Part shown: one piece after another, positions 55,706 to 63,930 of the stretch
Layout: each line of letters opens with the position of its first letter
Numbering within the stretch: the first letter of the stretch is position 1
Assembly (NCBI GenBank): GCA_011125455.1
Contig: VKHO01000035.1
Location: 40,683-104,682 of the forward strand
Direction of reading: 5' to 3'
Origin: Chlamydiales bacterium STE3
GTDB lineage: Bacteria > Chlamydiota > Chlamydiia > Chlamydiales > Parachlamydiaceae
Length of the DNA: 64,000 bases
The notes under the pieces: model-generated
What the model saw: the letters and a program-made list of their open reading frames with translations, nothing else
Databases searched by the model: none
Told to the model about the DNA's origin: nothing
Position numbers and translations under genes: made by a program

Positions 55706-57508
55706 CTAGTTGGTAAACAGCAATCTAAAGGTCCGACTTGTCTCTCCACAAATCGTTGTTCCAGTAACTGTGACAATATAGTCAACACCTGAAGGTTGTG
55801 CGACTCCGTGAATAATACCAGTGGCGGTATCTATCACTGCTTCAGGGGGCAATCCCGTTGCGCTAAACGTGATCGAATTACCACAAGGGTCTGAAAAATA
55901 TTGAGCCGTACTAAATGTGTAGAGGGTCCCTGGAGTGATTGGCAGAGCCGAATCCGGAATCTGGGTGGAGGTCGGTGGCTGACAAGTAAAGGATATTAAA
56001 AAGTCTTGGGAATCAGAGGCACAGCCATTGCTAGCAGTAACTGTAACGTTATATGTTGTCGAATTTTGGGGATTAGCTCCGGAAATGACTCCAGTAGAAG
56101 AATTGATAACTGCACCAGGAGGAAGCCCTGTCGCCGAAAAAACTAAAGGATTTGATGCTGAAGAATTAATAAAATAGGGTGAAATATCGTAGTTATATTG
56201 CCCCACAACACAAGTTGAAAATTGAGGAATTGGTGTGGAATTCACTTCCGAGCAGAAAATAATCGAGAAGCTTTGGCTCGTACTTCCGAAGCTGTTCTGG
56301 GCTGTTACAGTCACAAGATAAGGGCTACTGCTCGCAAACACCGTCCCCGTAATGACCCCTGTAGCAGGATCAATAGAGGATCCAAGTGGCAGATTATCTG
56401 CTGAGAAAATAAGAGCTTCTAAAGTTGAGCTAAAATAGGAAGAGACATCGAGGCTGTAGAGCCCTGGGTTAGAAAAATTAGCATCCGGAATAGGAGTGCT
56501 TGTAGGGATGTCTACTGGAGGAATTGGGGGAATTGGTGGCGGCACTGGAGGCGTGATCGATGCCCTTCTTTCTTCGCTTATTGCAAAAACTTCAGGCATA
56601 TAAACAGAGGGTTTTGCCATCCAGCTGGCAAGCTCTTGCCGGCAATAGCGCTTTGACTCACCCTGTGTATCGGAAAATGGAGCAAAAAGATCTAAGAAAA
56701 CATAATTCAGTTCAAATCCTGCTACAGTATTGTTTGGTAGTCTAGACTTGCCTTTTGTATGAGCGCCATATATTCCAACAGACAAACCCTTAAAGCAAGG
56801 ATGGCTCCAATTGATTGCTGCTCTATAATAATTATAAGGACGTTTAAATTCAGCTCTTATACTCAAACCAAAATGATCAAAAAGCTGCTGATGAAATCCA
56901 AAGCTTCCACCAAAGCCCTCAATGTGCCTGTTGGATTGAAACCTTCGATGGTAAATAACAGCATCGTAGTTAGCATCTAAAGTCAGAGTGGCGTAATTCC
57001 ATAATCTAAATGTCGAGCCAGCTTCGAAGCCATAAGCAGTTGACCCAGCGATTCTTCTAGTGTAGAGAAAATCACCACAGGCTTCACGGCCCAAATAACG
57101 GCTGGGAGCATAAGAACAGTAGCCTGAAAATTCTCCATTGAGAATATAGGGATGGCAAAAATCGTGCTGGAAAGTTGCTCCTGTAGCGAACTGCCTTACC
57201 CACCGCTGAACTTTACCCGGCGAATAGCGGTAACGCAGTTTTTGCTGCAAGTACTCACCAGAAATTTTAAAGCGGCTCTTAGAATTGAGCAAGATTCCAA
57301 ATGTGCCATTGAAGCGGAAATTTCTTCTTCCCCCTTCTCCAAGAAAGCTCACAGCACTCTCTTCGGTAACTTCTCTAGGAATAAGATTAAATTTTACGTT
57401 CGGAATTAAGTTATTTTGCGTTCTGCCATAAAAGTGATGGCATTGTTGCCCTTTTAACGGAGATGAAACGGTTAAAAGCAGAAGAAGTAAAAAAAATATT
57501 TTGCGCAT
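55706..57508 (-). CDS. Outer-membrane barrel protein with C-terminal Ig-like domains (paralogue 3 of 3)
   Basis: Signal peptide MRKIFFLLLLLLTVSSPLKG, CHHFYGRTQN, barrel-like region (LGEGGRRNFRFNGTFG, RWVRQFATGATFQHDFCHPY, AEFKRPYNYYRAAINWSHP, ending NYVF), conserved helix ASWMAKPSVYMPEVFAISEE, a proline-rich linker (PPVPPPIPPIPPVD) and three Ig-like domains. First gene of the tandem set; the genes are separated by 98 and 97 bases. It is divergent from the FliO-like gene, sharing 57509-57680. N-terminal barrel followed by a helix and Ig domains suggests inverse-autotransporter-like surface display; a porin with an unusual C-terminus is the alternative. Confidence 0.65.
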   Translation of the reverse strand: MRKIFFLLLLLLTVSSPLKGQQCHHFYGRTQNNLIPNVKFNLIPREVTEESAVSFLGEGGRRNFRFNGTFGILLNSKSRFKISGEYLQQKLRYRYSPGKVQRWVRQFATGATFQHDFCHPYILNGEFSGYCSYAPSRYLGREACGDFLYTRRIAGSTAYGFEAGSTFRLWNYATLTLDANYDAVIYHRRFQSNRHIEGFGGSFGFHQQLFDHFGLSIRAEFKRPYNYYRAAINWSHPCFKGLSVGIYGAHTKGKSRLPNNTVAGFELNYVFLDLFAPFSDTQGESKRYCRQELASWMAKPSVYMPEVFAISEERRASITPPVPPPIPPIPPVDIPTSTPIPDANFSNPGLYSLDVSSYFSSTLEALIFSADNLPLGSSIDPATGVITGTVFASSSPYLVTVTAQNSFGSTSQSFSIIFCSEVNSTPIPQFSTCVVGQYNYDISPYFINSSASNPLVFSATGLPPGAVINSSTGVISGANPQNSTTYNVTVTASNGCASDSQDFLISFTCQPPTSTQIPDSALPITPGTLYTFSTAQYFSDPCGNSITFSATGLPPEAVIDTATGIIHGVAQPSGVDYIVTVTGTTICGETSRTFRLLFTN

Positions 57509-57680
57509 TTTCCTTCCTAATTGGATGTGAAGTCAATTCTATAAAATAAAAATCAAAAGTCTGTCAACAGCGATTAAAGAAAATAAATAAATTTTACAAC
57601 TTATTTGTTGTTGCCTATTTTCGACTTGCTTTTCCCTCATAAATTAGATAGAAATAGCTATCAAATCATTTGGAGAAGAA

Positions 57681-58115
57681 ATGCTAAGGATCATCCATTT
57701 ATTTCTTGTGCAGTGTTTGTTTTTGGTTTCTACTGCTTTTGGACAAGGTACGCCCACAGGGGCCTTTCCAGTAAAAGCTGAGGAGCCACCACCATTTCCA
57801 TTTCCTGAGGAAGCTTCTCCTCAAATCGACGATGGCCACTTTACCATGCAATTACTCAACATGTTTTTCATGCTAGGATTGTTGATCGGCCTTTTGCTTT
57901 TTGTCAGCTGGTTTTTAAAGCGCATGATGCACACACGCATCCAACAAGTAAACGATTCGAGTGCCATCAAAATTCTTGAACAAAGAGCTATTTCTCCGAA
58001 AACTACAGTTTACGCCCTTGATATTGAGGGGAAAACCTATATTTTAGCTGAGACTGCAACAGCCATCACTTCTTTACAACCAATAGAAAATAAGGAAATC
58101 CTTGCTGACGGTTGA
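57681..58115 (+). CDS. FliO-like membrane protein
   Basis: Signal-like N-terminus (LRIIHLFLVQCLFLVSTAFG), a Pro-rich periplasmic stretch, one membrane segment at about 57-75 (MFFMLGLLIGLLLFVSWFL), then a basic linker and a small beta domain (IKILEQRAISPKTTVYALDI, GKTYILAETATAI). This is the layout of FliO, an accessory factor for assembly of the flagellar/T3SS export apparatus. Chlamydiae have flagellar-like export genes without flagella, so a T3SS export gate role is plausible. GGAGAAG precedes the ATG. Confidence 0.65.
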   Translation: MLRIIHLFLVQCLFLVSTAFGQGTPTGAFPVKAEEPPPFPFPEEASPQIDDGHFTMQLLNMFFMLGLLIGLLLFVSWFLKRMMHTRIQQVNDSSAIKILEQRAISPKTTVYALDIEGKTYILAETATAITSLQPIENKEILADG

Positions 58116-58603
58116 TTAAAAGCGATTGTGCTGCACTCCCCCTAGCAAACCAAGAATTGCAGAAATTCTTTTGGTAGCTCAACCCCACAGACCTTTGAAT
58201 GCATCGAAAAAAATGTTGTTCTTCTGTTCGATTGACAAAAAATGAATTTTTGAACGTATTTCTTGAAAATAGTGATTTGTTTTTAAAAATGAAATCTTAC
58301 GGAAGTTATTCATGAAGAAGCAATAGACCTCTTACATAACTTGCTTTGCTTGAAAAATTTGATCATTTTTGAGTGAATTTATCAGAAAATTTTGAGAGCC
58401 TATGAGTACATATGGTTGAAAAATTTAACGATAAAGGCGCCAAAAAGGGTAACTTTAGCAAGCAAATGAAGTTATGCAAGAGATCTAATACTAAAGATTT
58501 TAACATGCCTCAATAAAAATCGAAGATAAGAATATTCTTGCAGAAGCCGAAACGATACTCTAAACTATGAGTGTTGTTACTTAACCAATAATAGGATCTA
58601 ACC
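58116..58603. other. Intergenic region with a MITE copy
   Basis: Contains MITE copy D (58326-58485). No other repeat or gene was seen; the promoter of the downstream lipoprotein gene probably lies between 58490 and 58600. Confidence 0.5.
58326..58485. mobile_element. MITE copy D, 160 bp, flanked by TA
   Basis: Left end GACCTCTTACATAACTT, right end (opposite strand) GATCTCTTGCATAACTT: each end has one change from the consensus and they are not compensatory. TA flanks both sides (58324-58325, 58486-58487). Interior matches copies A and B, including ATGGTTGAAAAATTTAACGA. Confidence 0.88.
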
Positions 58604-58765
58604 ATGTTAAAAACTCTCTCCTTCTCTCTCCTTGGTTTTCTTTTACTTGCTGGATGCTACAGAATGCCGACAGAAGATGACTACTCTGTAATTCCTGCAA
58701 CAAATCACCCCGATATCGTTCATGATCAGGGAAATAATTCTTTTGTCCCTAATCTTAAATATTAA
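58604..58765 (+). CDS. Small lipoprotein, 53 residues
   Basis: MLKTLSFSLLGFLLLAGCYR has a clear lipobox LAGC with Cys18. The mature 36 residues are acidic and polar (MPTEDDYSVIPATNHPDIV) and contain no known domain. It ends 18 bases before the Mcsc-like chaperone gene, which has its own AGGAG, so the two are likely in one transcript. Function unknown. Confidence 0.7.
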   Translation: MLKTLSFSLLGFLLLAGCYRMPTEDDYSVIPATNHPDIVHDQGNNSFVPNLKY

Positions 58766-58783
58766 TCAAACAGGAGATTTGGA

Positions 58784-59248
58784 ATGATTCCATGTAGTAT
58801 CGAAGGCTTGATGAAGTTTCTAACAAGCAAAAAATATGAGCCTGTTTTGCAAAAAGAGACAAATCAAATTTATGTGCTCTTTAAAATCGAAAACCAAGAC
58901 TTTCCGCTTTTTTTCCGCATTTATGAGGGTAACGATCTTTTACAACTGCTTGTTTTCTTTCCTTTACAAGTAAGGAAAGAACGCTATGAAGCCATTGCGC
59001 GCCTTTTGCACTTATTAAACAAAGAAATCGATCTCCCTGGGCTAGGAATTGATGAAACTGTCGGCCTCGTTTACCATCGAATTATGATTCCTGCAATCAA
59101 TCACAAAATTGATGTTCATCTCCTGGAAAGCTACCTCGAATCTGTCCCAAAAATCTGTCAGCAGTTTTTTTCTACAATTGCAGGTACGGCAATGAGCGAA
59201 ATGAGCTATGACGAAATGATGAAAAAAAGTCAGTTTAAAGGAAGTTAA
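58784..59248 (+). CDS. Type III secretion chaperone, Mcsc-like
   Basis: 154-residue acidic small protein with the class I T3SS chaperone / YbjN-like fold pattern (LMKFLTSKKYEPVL, LFFRIYEGNDLLQLLVFFPL, RYEAIARLLHLLNKEIDLPG). In Chlamydia the gene next to a dnaQ-type exonuclease gene encodes Mcsc (CT260), a multiple-cargo chaperone that binds the C-ring protein CdsQ. The same neighbour lies here two bases downstream, which supports orthology. CAGGAG precedes ATG 58784. Confidence 0.65.
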   Translation: MIPCSIEGLMKFLTSKKYEPVLQKETNQIYVLFKIENQDFPLFFRIYEGNDLLQLLVFFPLQVRKERYEAIARLLHLLNKEIDLPGLGIDETVGLVYHRIMIPAINHKIDVHLLESYLESVPKICQQFFSTIAGTAMSEMSYDEMMKKSQFKGS

Positions 59249-59250
59249 AG

Positions 59251-59946
59251 ATGGCCCTTAGGGTAATATTTTATGATACTGAAACGACTGGAGTTCGACC
59301 TGATAAAGATCGTATTATAGAAATTGCTGCTTTTGACCCTACTCGGAATCTTACATTTGAAAAGCTGGTGAACCCAGGATGCTCAATTCCTAAAGAAGCA
59401 AGTGCTATTCATGGCATTACTGATGACATGGTAGCATCTGCTCCTGACTTTGCGACGATTGGAAAAGAATTCATCGATTTTTGCGAGGGTGAAGTCATGC
59501 TCGTCGCGCATAATAATGATGCATTTGATATTCATTTTCTTAGGAATGAATGCTCTCGCTATACCCTACTCCTGCCAACTGAGTGGAAGTATTTTGATAC
59601 CCTAAAATGGGCTCGGCGCTACCGAAACGACCTGCCAAGACATAGTTTACAATTTTTGCGGGAAATCTACGAAATTCCCAAAAACAACGCTCACCGAGCC
59701 TTGGATGACGTGATTGTTCTTCATCAAATTTTCAATTTTATGGTGGATGATCTGACCCCTGAACAAGTGCATTCGTTATTAAATAAGCCAAGAATACTTC
59801 AACACATGCCTTTTGGAAAATATCAAGGGAAACTTCTAAAAGAAGTTCCTCCTGAATACTTAGAATGGCTAAAGCAATCTGGGGCTTTCGAAAAGCCTGA
59901 AAATCAAGAGCTCAAAGAAGCGATTTTACAGCTAGCGACAATTTAG
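59251..59946 (+). CDS. dnaQ: DnaQ-like 3'-5' exonuclease with C-terminal DUF3820-like tail
   Basis: DEDDh exonuclease: Exo I FYDTETTGVRPDKDRIIEIA, Exo II LVAHNNDAFDIHF, Exo III NAHRALDDVIVL. After residue about 185 comes HMPFGKYQGKLLKEVPPEYL, a motif of the DUF3820 type often fused to DnaQ-like nucleases. It could be the proofreading epsilon subunit or a separate repair nuclease; 231 residues and the tail favour the chlamydial dnaQ type. Starts two bases after the chaperone gene. Confidence 0.85.
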   Translation: MALRVIFYDTETTGVRPDKDRIIEIAAFDPTRNLTFEKLVNPGCSIPKEASAIHGITDDMVASAPDFATIGKEFIDFCEGEVMLVAHNNDAFDIHFLRNECSRYTLLLPTEWKYFDTLKWARRYRNDLPRHSLQFLREIYEIPKNNAHRALDDVIVLHQIFNFMVDDLTPEQVHSLLNKPRILQHMPFGKYQGKLLKEVPPEYLEWLKQSGAFEKPENQELKEAILQLATI

Positions 59947-59979
59947 GTAGATAAATTATCTAAATTTACCATTTTTCAA

Positions 59980-61296
59980 TCAAAAGAAGAAAAACCTTTT
60001 TCTTTTTGCTAGACTAGCTGCAGGAGCGCTTTTATTTAAGATCTCCCCTTGATGTTCTACAGCTTCATAAGCCTTTTTGTGTCTTGTTTCCATGGCTTTT
60101 GCAAACATCTTATGTCTAGGTAATCTTTGAGCAAAAATAATTAAATTTCCTTTGTTCCATGCATCGTCAAATTTAATTATTTCAGTTGTTTTTAAGTTAA
60201 AACCCCTCGTCCCATATCTCTCTTCTAGTAACTTTTTAAATCTATTTTCCTGTATATTTTTTAGTAATTTAGCTTGTGATGCAGTATATTTCTTGAACTC
60301 ATCTGAGGTGTATATTTCGGCAATCTTTTCTTCTTTTTTTAGCGGGTCTGTTTCTTTTTCTGTTTCTTCTATGGCAGATTGAATTTTTTGGGCAATTTGG
60401 CGAACTTCTTTTAAATCTGAAATAAGTGGGGGTAACTTAGGTTGGATTTGATTTAGCATTTTTTTGGTTTCTTCTGAAGCAGAATAACCGTTTAAATAAG
60501 TAGTTTTTTCTAAAGAACTAAACATTACTATAGCAATATCAATCCCCTCTAAAAATGTTTTCTCAGTTGTACTGATCTCTTTCATTTGATTGTCTATAAA
60601 TGCAAGTTGTTTAGGGGTAAGAGGAAGTGGTTTATTAGGCGGAGTTCTTGTCCCCTTCTCAAGATTATTTTGAGATTGTAGGGGAAGGTTTGGCCTTGGA
60701 GGAATTGGTATAGGCCCATATGCAGATGGAAATGGGCCTGTTGGCACTCCTTTGGACTGATGAGGTCTTGCAGGCAAAGGGGGAGGAGTATTTCCTGGAG
60801 GTAGAGGTGGTTTATTAGCATTGGCATCAGGTGCAACAAGTGGTTTAGGGGTTGTCCTTACGCGTTGCTGCTGCATTTGATCGATTTTACCTTCCTGTTG
60901 AGAAATCAGCGTATTTAAAGCCTGAACTGTATTAGAAAAATGTTCCACCTCCATTGGGTCAGCCAAAGTTTTTAATCCGAGAACTGCGGAATTTAATCCA
61001 GCACGTTGTTTTTTTAAGTTTTCTAAATCTGTTTTTGAAAGGTCTGGGTTATCTTTGATAAACTGAATGAGGTCCTTTGTATGCTGATTAAGCACTTCTT
61101 TCTGGCTTACAAAGGCATTGACTTGGCTATTAATTTTACTTACCTCGCTTAAATTATTGCTAAAGCCCAGTGCCTTTAAAACAATGTACTTAATACTCGA
61201 TTCCATTGTTAATTTCTGCTGCTGAACTTTTCCAAGCTCTTTATTAAAGTCTTGAATTTTCTGTCCGCTAGGAATTGAGGATGGCGGAATTTGCAT
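59980..61296 (-). CDS. Coiled-coil, polyproline and RhoGEF (DH)-like protein (candidate T3SS effector)
   Basis: N-terminus MQIPPSSIPSGQKIQ is Ser/Pro/Gln-rich as in T3SS substrates. Residues 15-145 are helical coiled coil. Residues 148-225 are proline-rich with a class II SH3-binding type motif PPLPAR (172-177). Residues about 229-425 resemble a Dbl-homology domain: MKEISTTEKTFLEGIDIAI (239-257) fits conserved region 1 (I-x-x-T-E-x-x-Y/F), and LIIFAQRLPRHKMFAKAM (385-402) aligns without gaps to the CR3 signature L-I-K-P-V-Q-R-I-P-R-Y-P-L-L-L-K-E-L. No PH domain follows. The C-terminus is KRKR plus four Phe. It is divergent from the phosphatase gene at 61391 across 94 AT-rich bases. Confidence 0.6.
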   Translation of the reverse strand: MQIPPSSIPSGQKIQDFNKELGKVQQQKLTMESSIKYIVLKALGFSNNLSEVSKINSQVNAFVSQKEVLNQHTKDLIQFIKDNPDLSKTDLENLKKQRAGLNSAVLGLKTLADPMEVEHFSNTVQALNTLISQQEGKIDQMQQQRVRTTPKPLVAPDANANKPPLPPGNTPPPLPARPHQSKGVPTGPFPSAYGPIPIPPRPNLPLQSQNNLEKGTRTPPNKPLPLTPKQLAFIDNQMKEISTTEKTFLEGIDIAIVMFSSLEKTTYLNGYSASEETKKMLNQIQPKLPPLISDLKEVRQIAQKIQSAIEETEKETDPLKKEEKIAEIYTSDEFKKYTASQAKLLKNIQENRFKKLLEERYGTRGFNLKTTEIIKFDDAWNKGNLIIFAQRLPRHKMFAKAMETRHKKAYEAVEHQGEILNKSAPAASLAKRKRFFFF

Positions 61297-61390
61297 ACAC
61301 CCACCTTTTTAATGTTATATTTTTTATTATATTAAAAATTATAATTTTATTTATATGTTAATTAATAATTAAAACAATTATATTTAATTT

Positions 61391-63250
61391 ATGAATCCAA
61401 TAATTAATTACATATCAAACTTCTTTAATAAGGTTTTTTTAAGAGATAAGGTTATTACACCTCAAGACTCCTCAGATATTGATTCTACTAAAATTCTTTA
61501 TGAACGGATTAATGAAGCCTACGAACCTAAATCACAAAATAATCCCTTGTATGAACCAAAACTGCAAGGAGCTCGGTTCAAAGATACCGAATCAGAAGAA
61601 CAAAGAATTACAGAAAAGTTTGATGAGTTTGGAGAAGCGACTGCTAAGCGTAGCGACACATTTCAGCAAAATAGGGAAATCCAGTTTGAGAAAATTAAAT
61701 ACTACGAAGAGCTCCTTAAAGAAATACTTGATAATCAGCAAGCAAAACCAATCCTCGATATTATAAAGCAGGGAAACCGTCAAGAAATTGTTAATGCGAT
61801 TCAGCAACTCAATCATGAGAATCAAAACACTCTTCTTTCTATTTGCACTCGTCTAGCTCTTGCTCATCAGATACAAAGCGCTCTTGATAAGCAGACAGAT
61901 ACAGCGTGGGCTCCTTCTACTTTTATTAGACAGCAATGGAGCCAAGACAAGATTCAAGAAATTCCTTCCGTTCCAGTGAATTTAAGAGCCCAAAGCTTTT
62001 CCTCAGAGGTTAAGGGGACAAAGCCCTTTGACTTTGCACGGCTCGGTGTTTTTTTTGACGCACGAGATCCAGGAAATACCATTCAAGAACTCGAACTTTA
62101 CTTAGAAAAAGGGGCCAACTCAAAAGAGCTGGAAACTGAAGTAAAACGACGCGAAAATCTTTTGCAAAAATATGCAAAAAAGGGAGATGAAACACGAGCA
62201 AAAGCTATTGAGCAATCTCTCATCCCCTTAAAAATGATCCAAAAAGAACAAACTTCATTGTTAAAAGCCTTTATTGAGGAAAAAAAAGGTTTCATTGACG
62301 ATCAGATGCTCCAATTAGTATTAGCGCAAATCGAAAGCAGAGAGCCGCTTTTAGAAAGTGCTGGCAATAATACCTCATTTTTCATGGCTCACCTTGGACT
62401 ACTCAACGAGAAAAAAGTGAGAGTGGATGCATCGGGCCTTATCCACGATGAGGGGCGCTTCATGGTAGAAATGCAGCAAGCTTTTAAACGCTTTGAAGGC
62501 AAAAAAATTATTATCGACGGCACAGGTCCCCTCATAGATCAAGAGGGTAATATCCATTTAAAAACCCGGAGTTTTAGCTCTGATGGGAAAACACCTAAAG
62601 AGCTTACTCTTCGCACTCTTTTTGCAAATTTTTCTGTTCAAGGTTTTACACAAAATGGCCCCGTTCAGGGAAAATTCAATGAGACAACTGCCACTCAATT
62701 TAACGAGGAGTTAACAAAGCAGATAAAATCTGTTCGTGCTGAGCTGAAAGAAAATCAAGATAGTGAAGAACTAATTGCAAAAGCAAGTCAATTAGAGAGT
62801 ATACAATCTAGGCTTGATACAATTATAAAAAGCCTTACACAAGGACAATCCAACTACAAAATAGCTTGTGATTACTTTCCTTTATTATTAGAGTATTCGC
62901 AAATCGCTCAGGGAGAGGATGCAATTTTTACCTCTTCCCTTTGCTGCTTTAGTGGAAAGGATCGCACAGGGCTAGTCGCAGCAGTCAGCACGCACCGAGT
63001 TGGTGTAAAAAAAGCTGTTGAAGCCCTAGAGCAGGATACTAAAAAACAGCAAAACATCTTGAGAAAATTTTCTAAAAGAATTCTCTATGATAAGGATAGC
63101 TTAGGAATACAGGTTGTTTCTGAAAATACTGGAGCTAGTATGTTGAAAGTGAGCCCCTTATTCCTTCCTGAAGTCGCCAACTCTATTAAAAGCATTGCAA
63201 GAAGAGTTTTCCACTATGTTGAGCAGGCTTTTGCAAATCTATCGTCCTAA
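61391..63250 (+). CDS. SopB/IpgD-like phosphoinositide phosphatase (candidate T3SS effector)
   Basis: 619 residues, largely helical and charged, without signal peptide. Near the C-terminus CCFSGKDRTGL (from Cys518) carries a CX5R active site, Cys519 to Arg525, almost the same as the NCKSGKDRTG motif of the SopB/IpgD/SigD inositol-phosphate phosphatases. Upstream blocks such as TLRTLFANFSVQGFTQNGPV occupy the region where that family binds substrate. The C-terminal 95 residues are an extra helical tail. No Shine-Dalgarno is obvious before ATG 61391. The gene is divergent from the RhoGEF-like gene and overlaps queC by four bases at the 3' ends. A generic cysteine-based protein phosphatase is the alternative. 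Confidence 0.65.
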   Translation: MNPIINYISNFFNKVFLRDKVITPQDSSDIDSTKILYERINEAYEPKSQNNPLYEPKLQGARFKDTESEEQRITEKFDEFGEATAKRSDTFQQNREIQFEKIKYYEELLKEILDNQQAKPILDIIKQGNRQEIVNAIQQLNHENQNTLLSICTRLALAHQIQSALDKQTDTAWAPSTFIRQQWSQDKIQEIPSVPVNLRAQSFSSEVKGTKPFDFARLGVFFDARDPGNTIQELELYLEKGANSKELETEVKRRENLLQKYAKKGDETRAKAIEQSLIPLKMIQKEQTSLLKAFIEEKKGFIDDQMLQLVLAQIESREPLLESAGNNTSFFMAHLGLLNEKKVRVDASGLIHDEGRFMVEMQQAFKRFEGKKIIIDGTGPLIDQEGNIHLKTRSFSSDGKTPKELTLRTLFANFSVQGFTQNGPVQGKFNETTATQFNEELTKQIKSVRAELKENQDSEELIAKASQLESIQSRLDTIIKSLTQGQSNYKIACDYFPLLLEYSQIAQGEDAIFTSSLCCFSGKDRTGLVAAVSTHRVGVKKAVEALEQDTKKQQNILRKFSKRILYDKDSLGIQVVSENTGASMLKVSPLFLPEVANSIKSIARRVFHYVEQAFANLSS

Positions 63251-63930
63251 ATAGGATAAGGAAGCTCAACTTCAGGGTGCTCTGCTTGAAACTCTCTAAG
63301 CCCTTGGTTACGAAGAAGGCAAGCAGGACAAACGCCACAGCCCAGCAAAGGAATGCCCTCATAGCAGGTCACGGTCTCTTTTAATAGAAAAGTTAAAATG
63401 CCAAGCTCATGAGCAAGTTCTAAACTTTCTTTTTTTGTCATGTACACAAGAGGTGTGCGAATCTCAAATTTGGGATTGTCCAAATCGAGGCGCAGCAATT
63501 TCTGCTTTAAGTCCATATACTTTCTTGAGCAATCTCTATATCCTGAATTAGCACTCTCCAGTTCCATAATTCCCATATAAATTATGCTTGCTCCTTTTCC
63601 ATGGGCAAAAATTGCGCCAAGTCTTGCCATGAGCCCATTGCGCCCTAAGACAAGCGTATTGGGAGGTAAATTTTCCTCTGTACTGATGGGAATCGAATGA
63701 TCAGTTAGAGCATTTTTGGTAATTTTAGGCAAAAAATCAATGGAAAAAAAATATTTCTCTACTTTCCAAAAAGAAGCAATTTTTTCTGCTTGCTGCATTT
63801 CTTTCGAATGCCGCTGAGAATAGCTGAACGAAAGACTTGCCACATTCTCTGCTCCAAATTCTCTGATCGCTAGGGCTAGACAAATAGAAGAATCCATCCC
63901 TCCAGAATGAATGACAACCGCTTTTAACAT
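63247..63930 (-). CDS. queC: 7-cyano-7-deazaguanine synthase QueC
   Basis: Makes preQ0 for queuosine in tRNA. P-loop AVVIHSGGMDSSICLAL, NTLVLGRNGLMARLGAIFAH, and a C-terminal zinc site from four Cys in CYEGIPLLGCGVCPACLL (C-x8-C-x2-C-x2-C). Start at ATG 63930, just before conserved sequence; a longer frame to 63966 adds 12 residues without support. Convergent with the phosphatase gene, with overlapping stops. Confidence 0.9.
   Translation of the reverse strand: MLKAVVIHSGGMDSSICLALAIREFGAENVASLSFSYSQRHSKEMQQAEKIASFWKVEKYFFSIDFLPKITKNALTDHSIPISTEENLPPNTLVLGRNGLMARLGAIFAHGKGASIIYMGIMELESANSGYRDCSRKYMDLKQKLLRLDLDNPKFEIRTPLVYMTKKESLELAHELGILTFLLKETVTCYEGIPLLGCGVCPACLLRNQGLREFQAEHPEVELPYPI

Noticed and set aside
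59948..59962. 15-base palindrome TAGATAAATTATCTA between the exonuclease and RhoGEF-like genes
   Set aside because: AT-only short palindrome with weak pairing; not convincing as a terminator.
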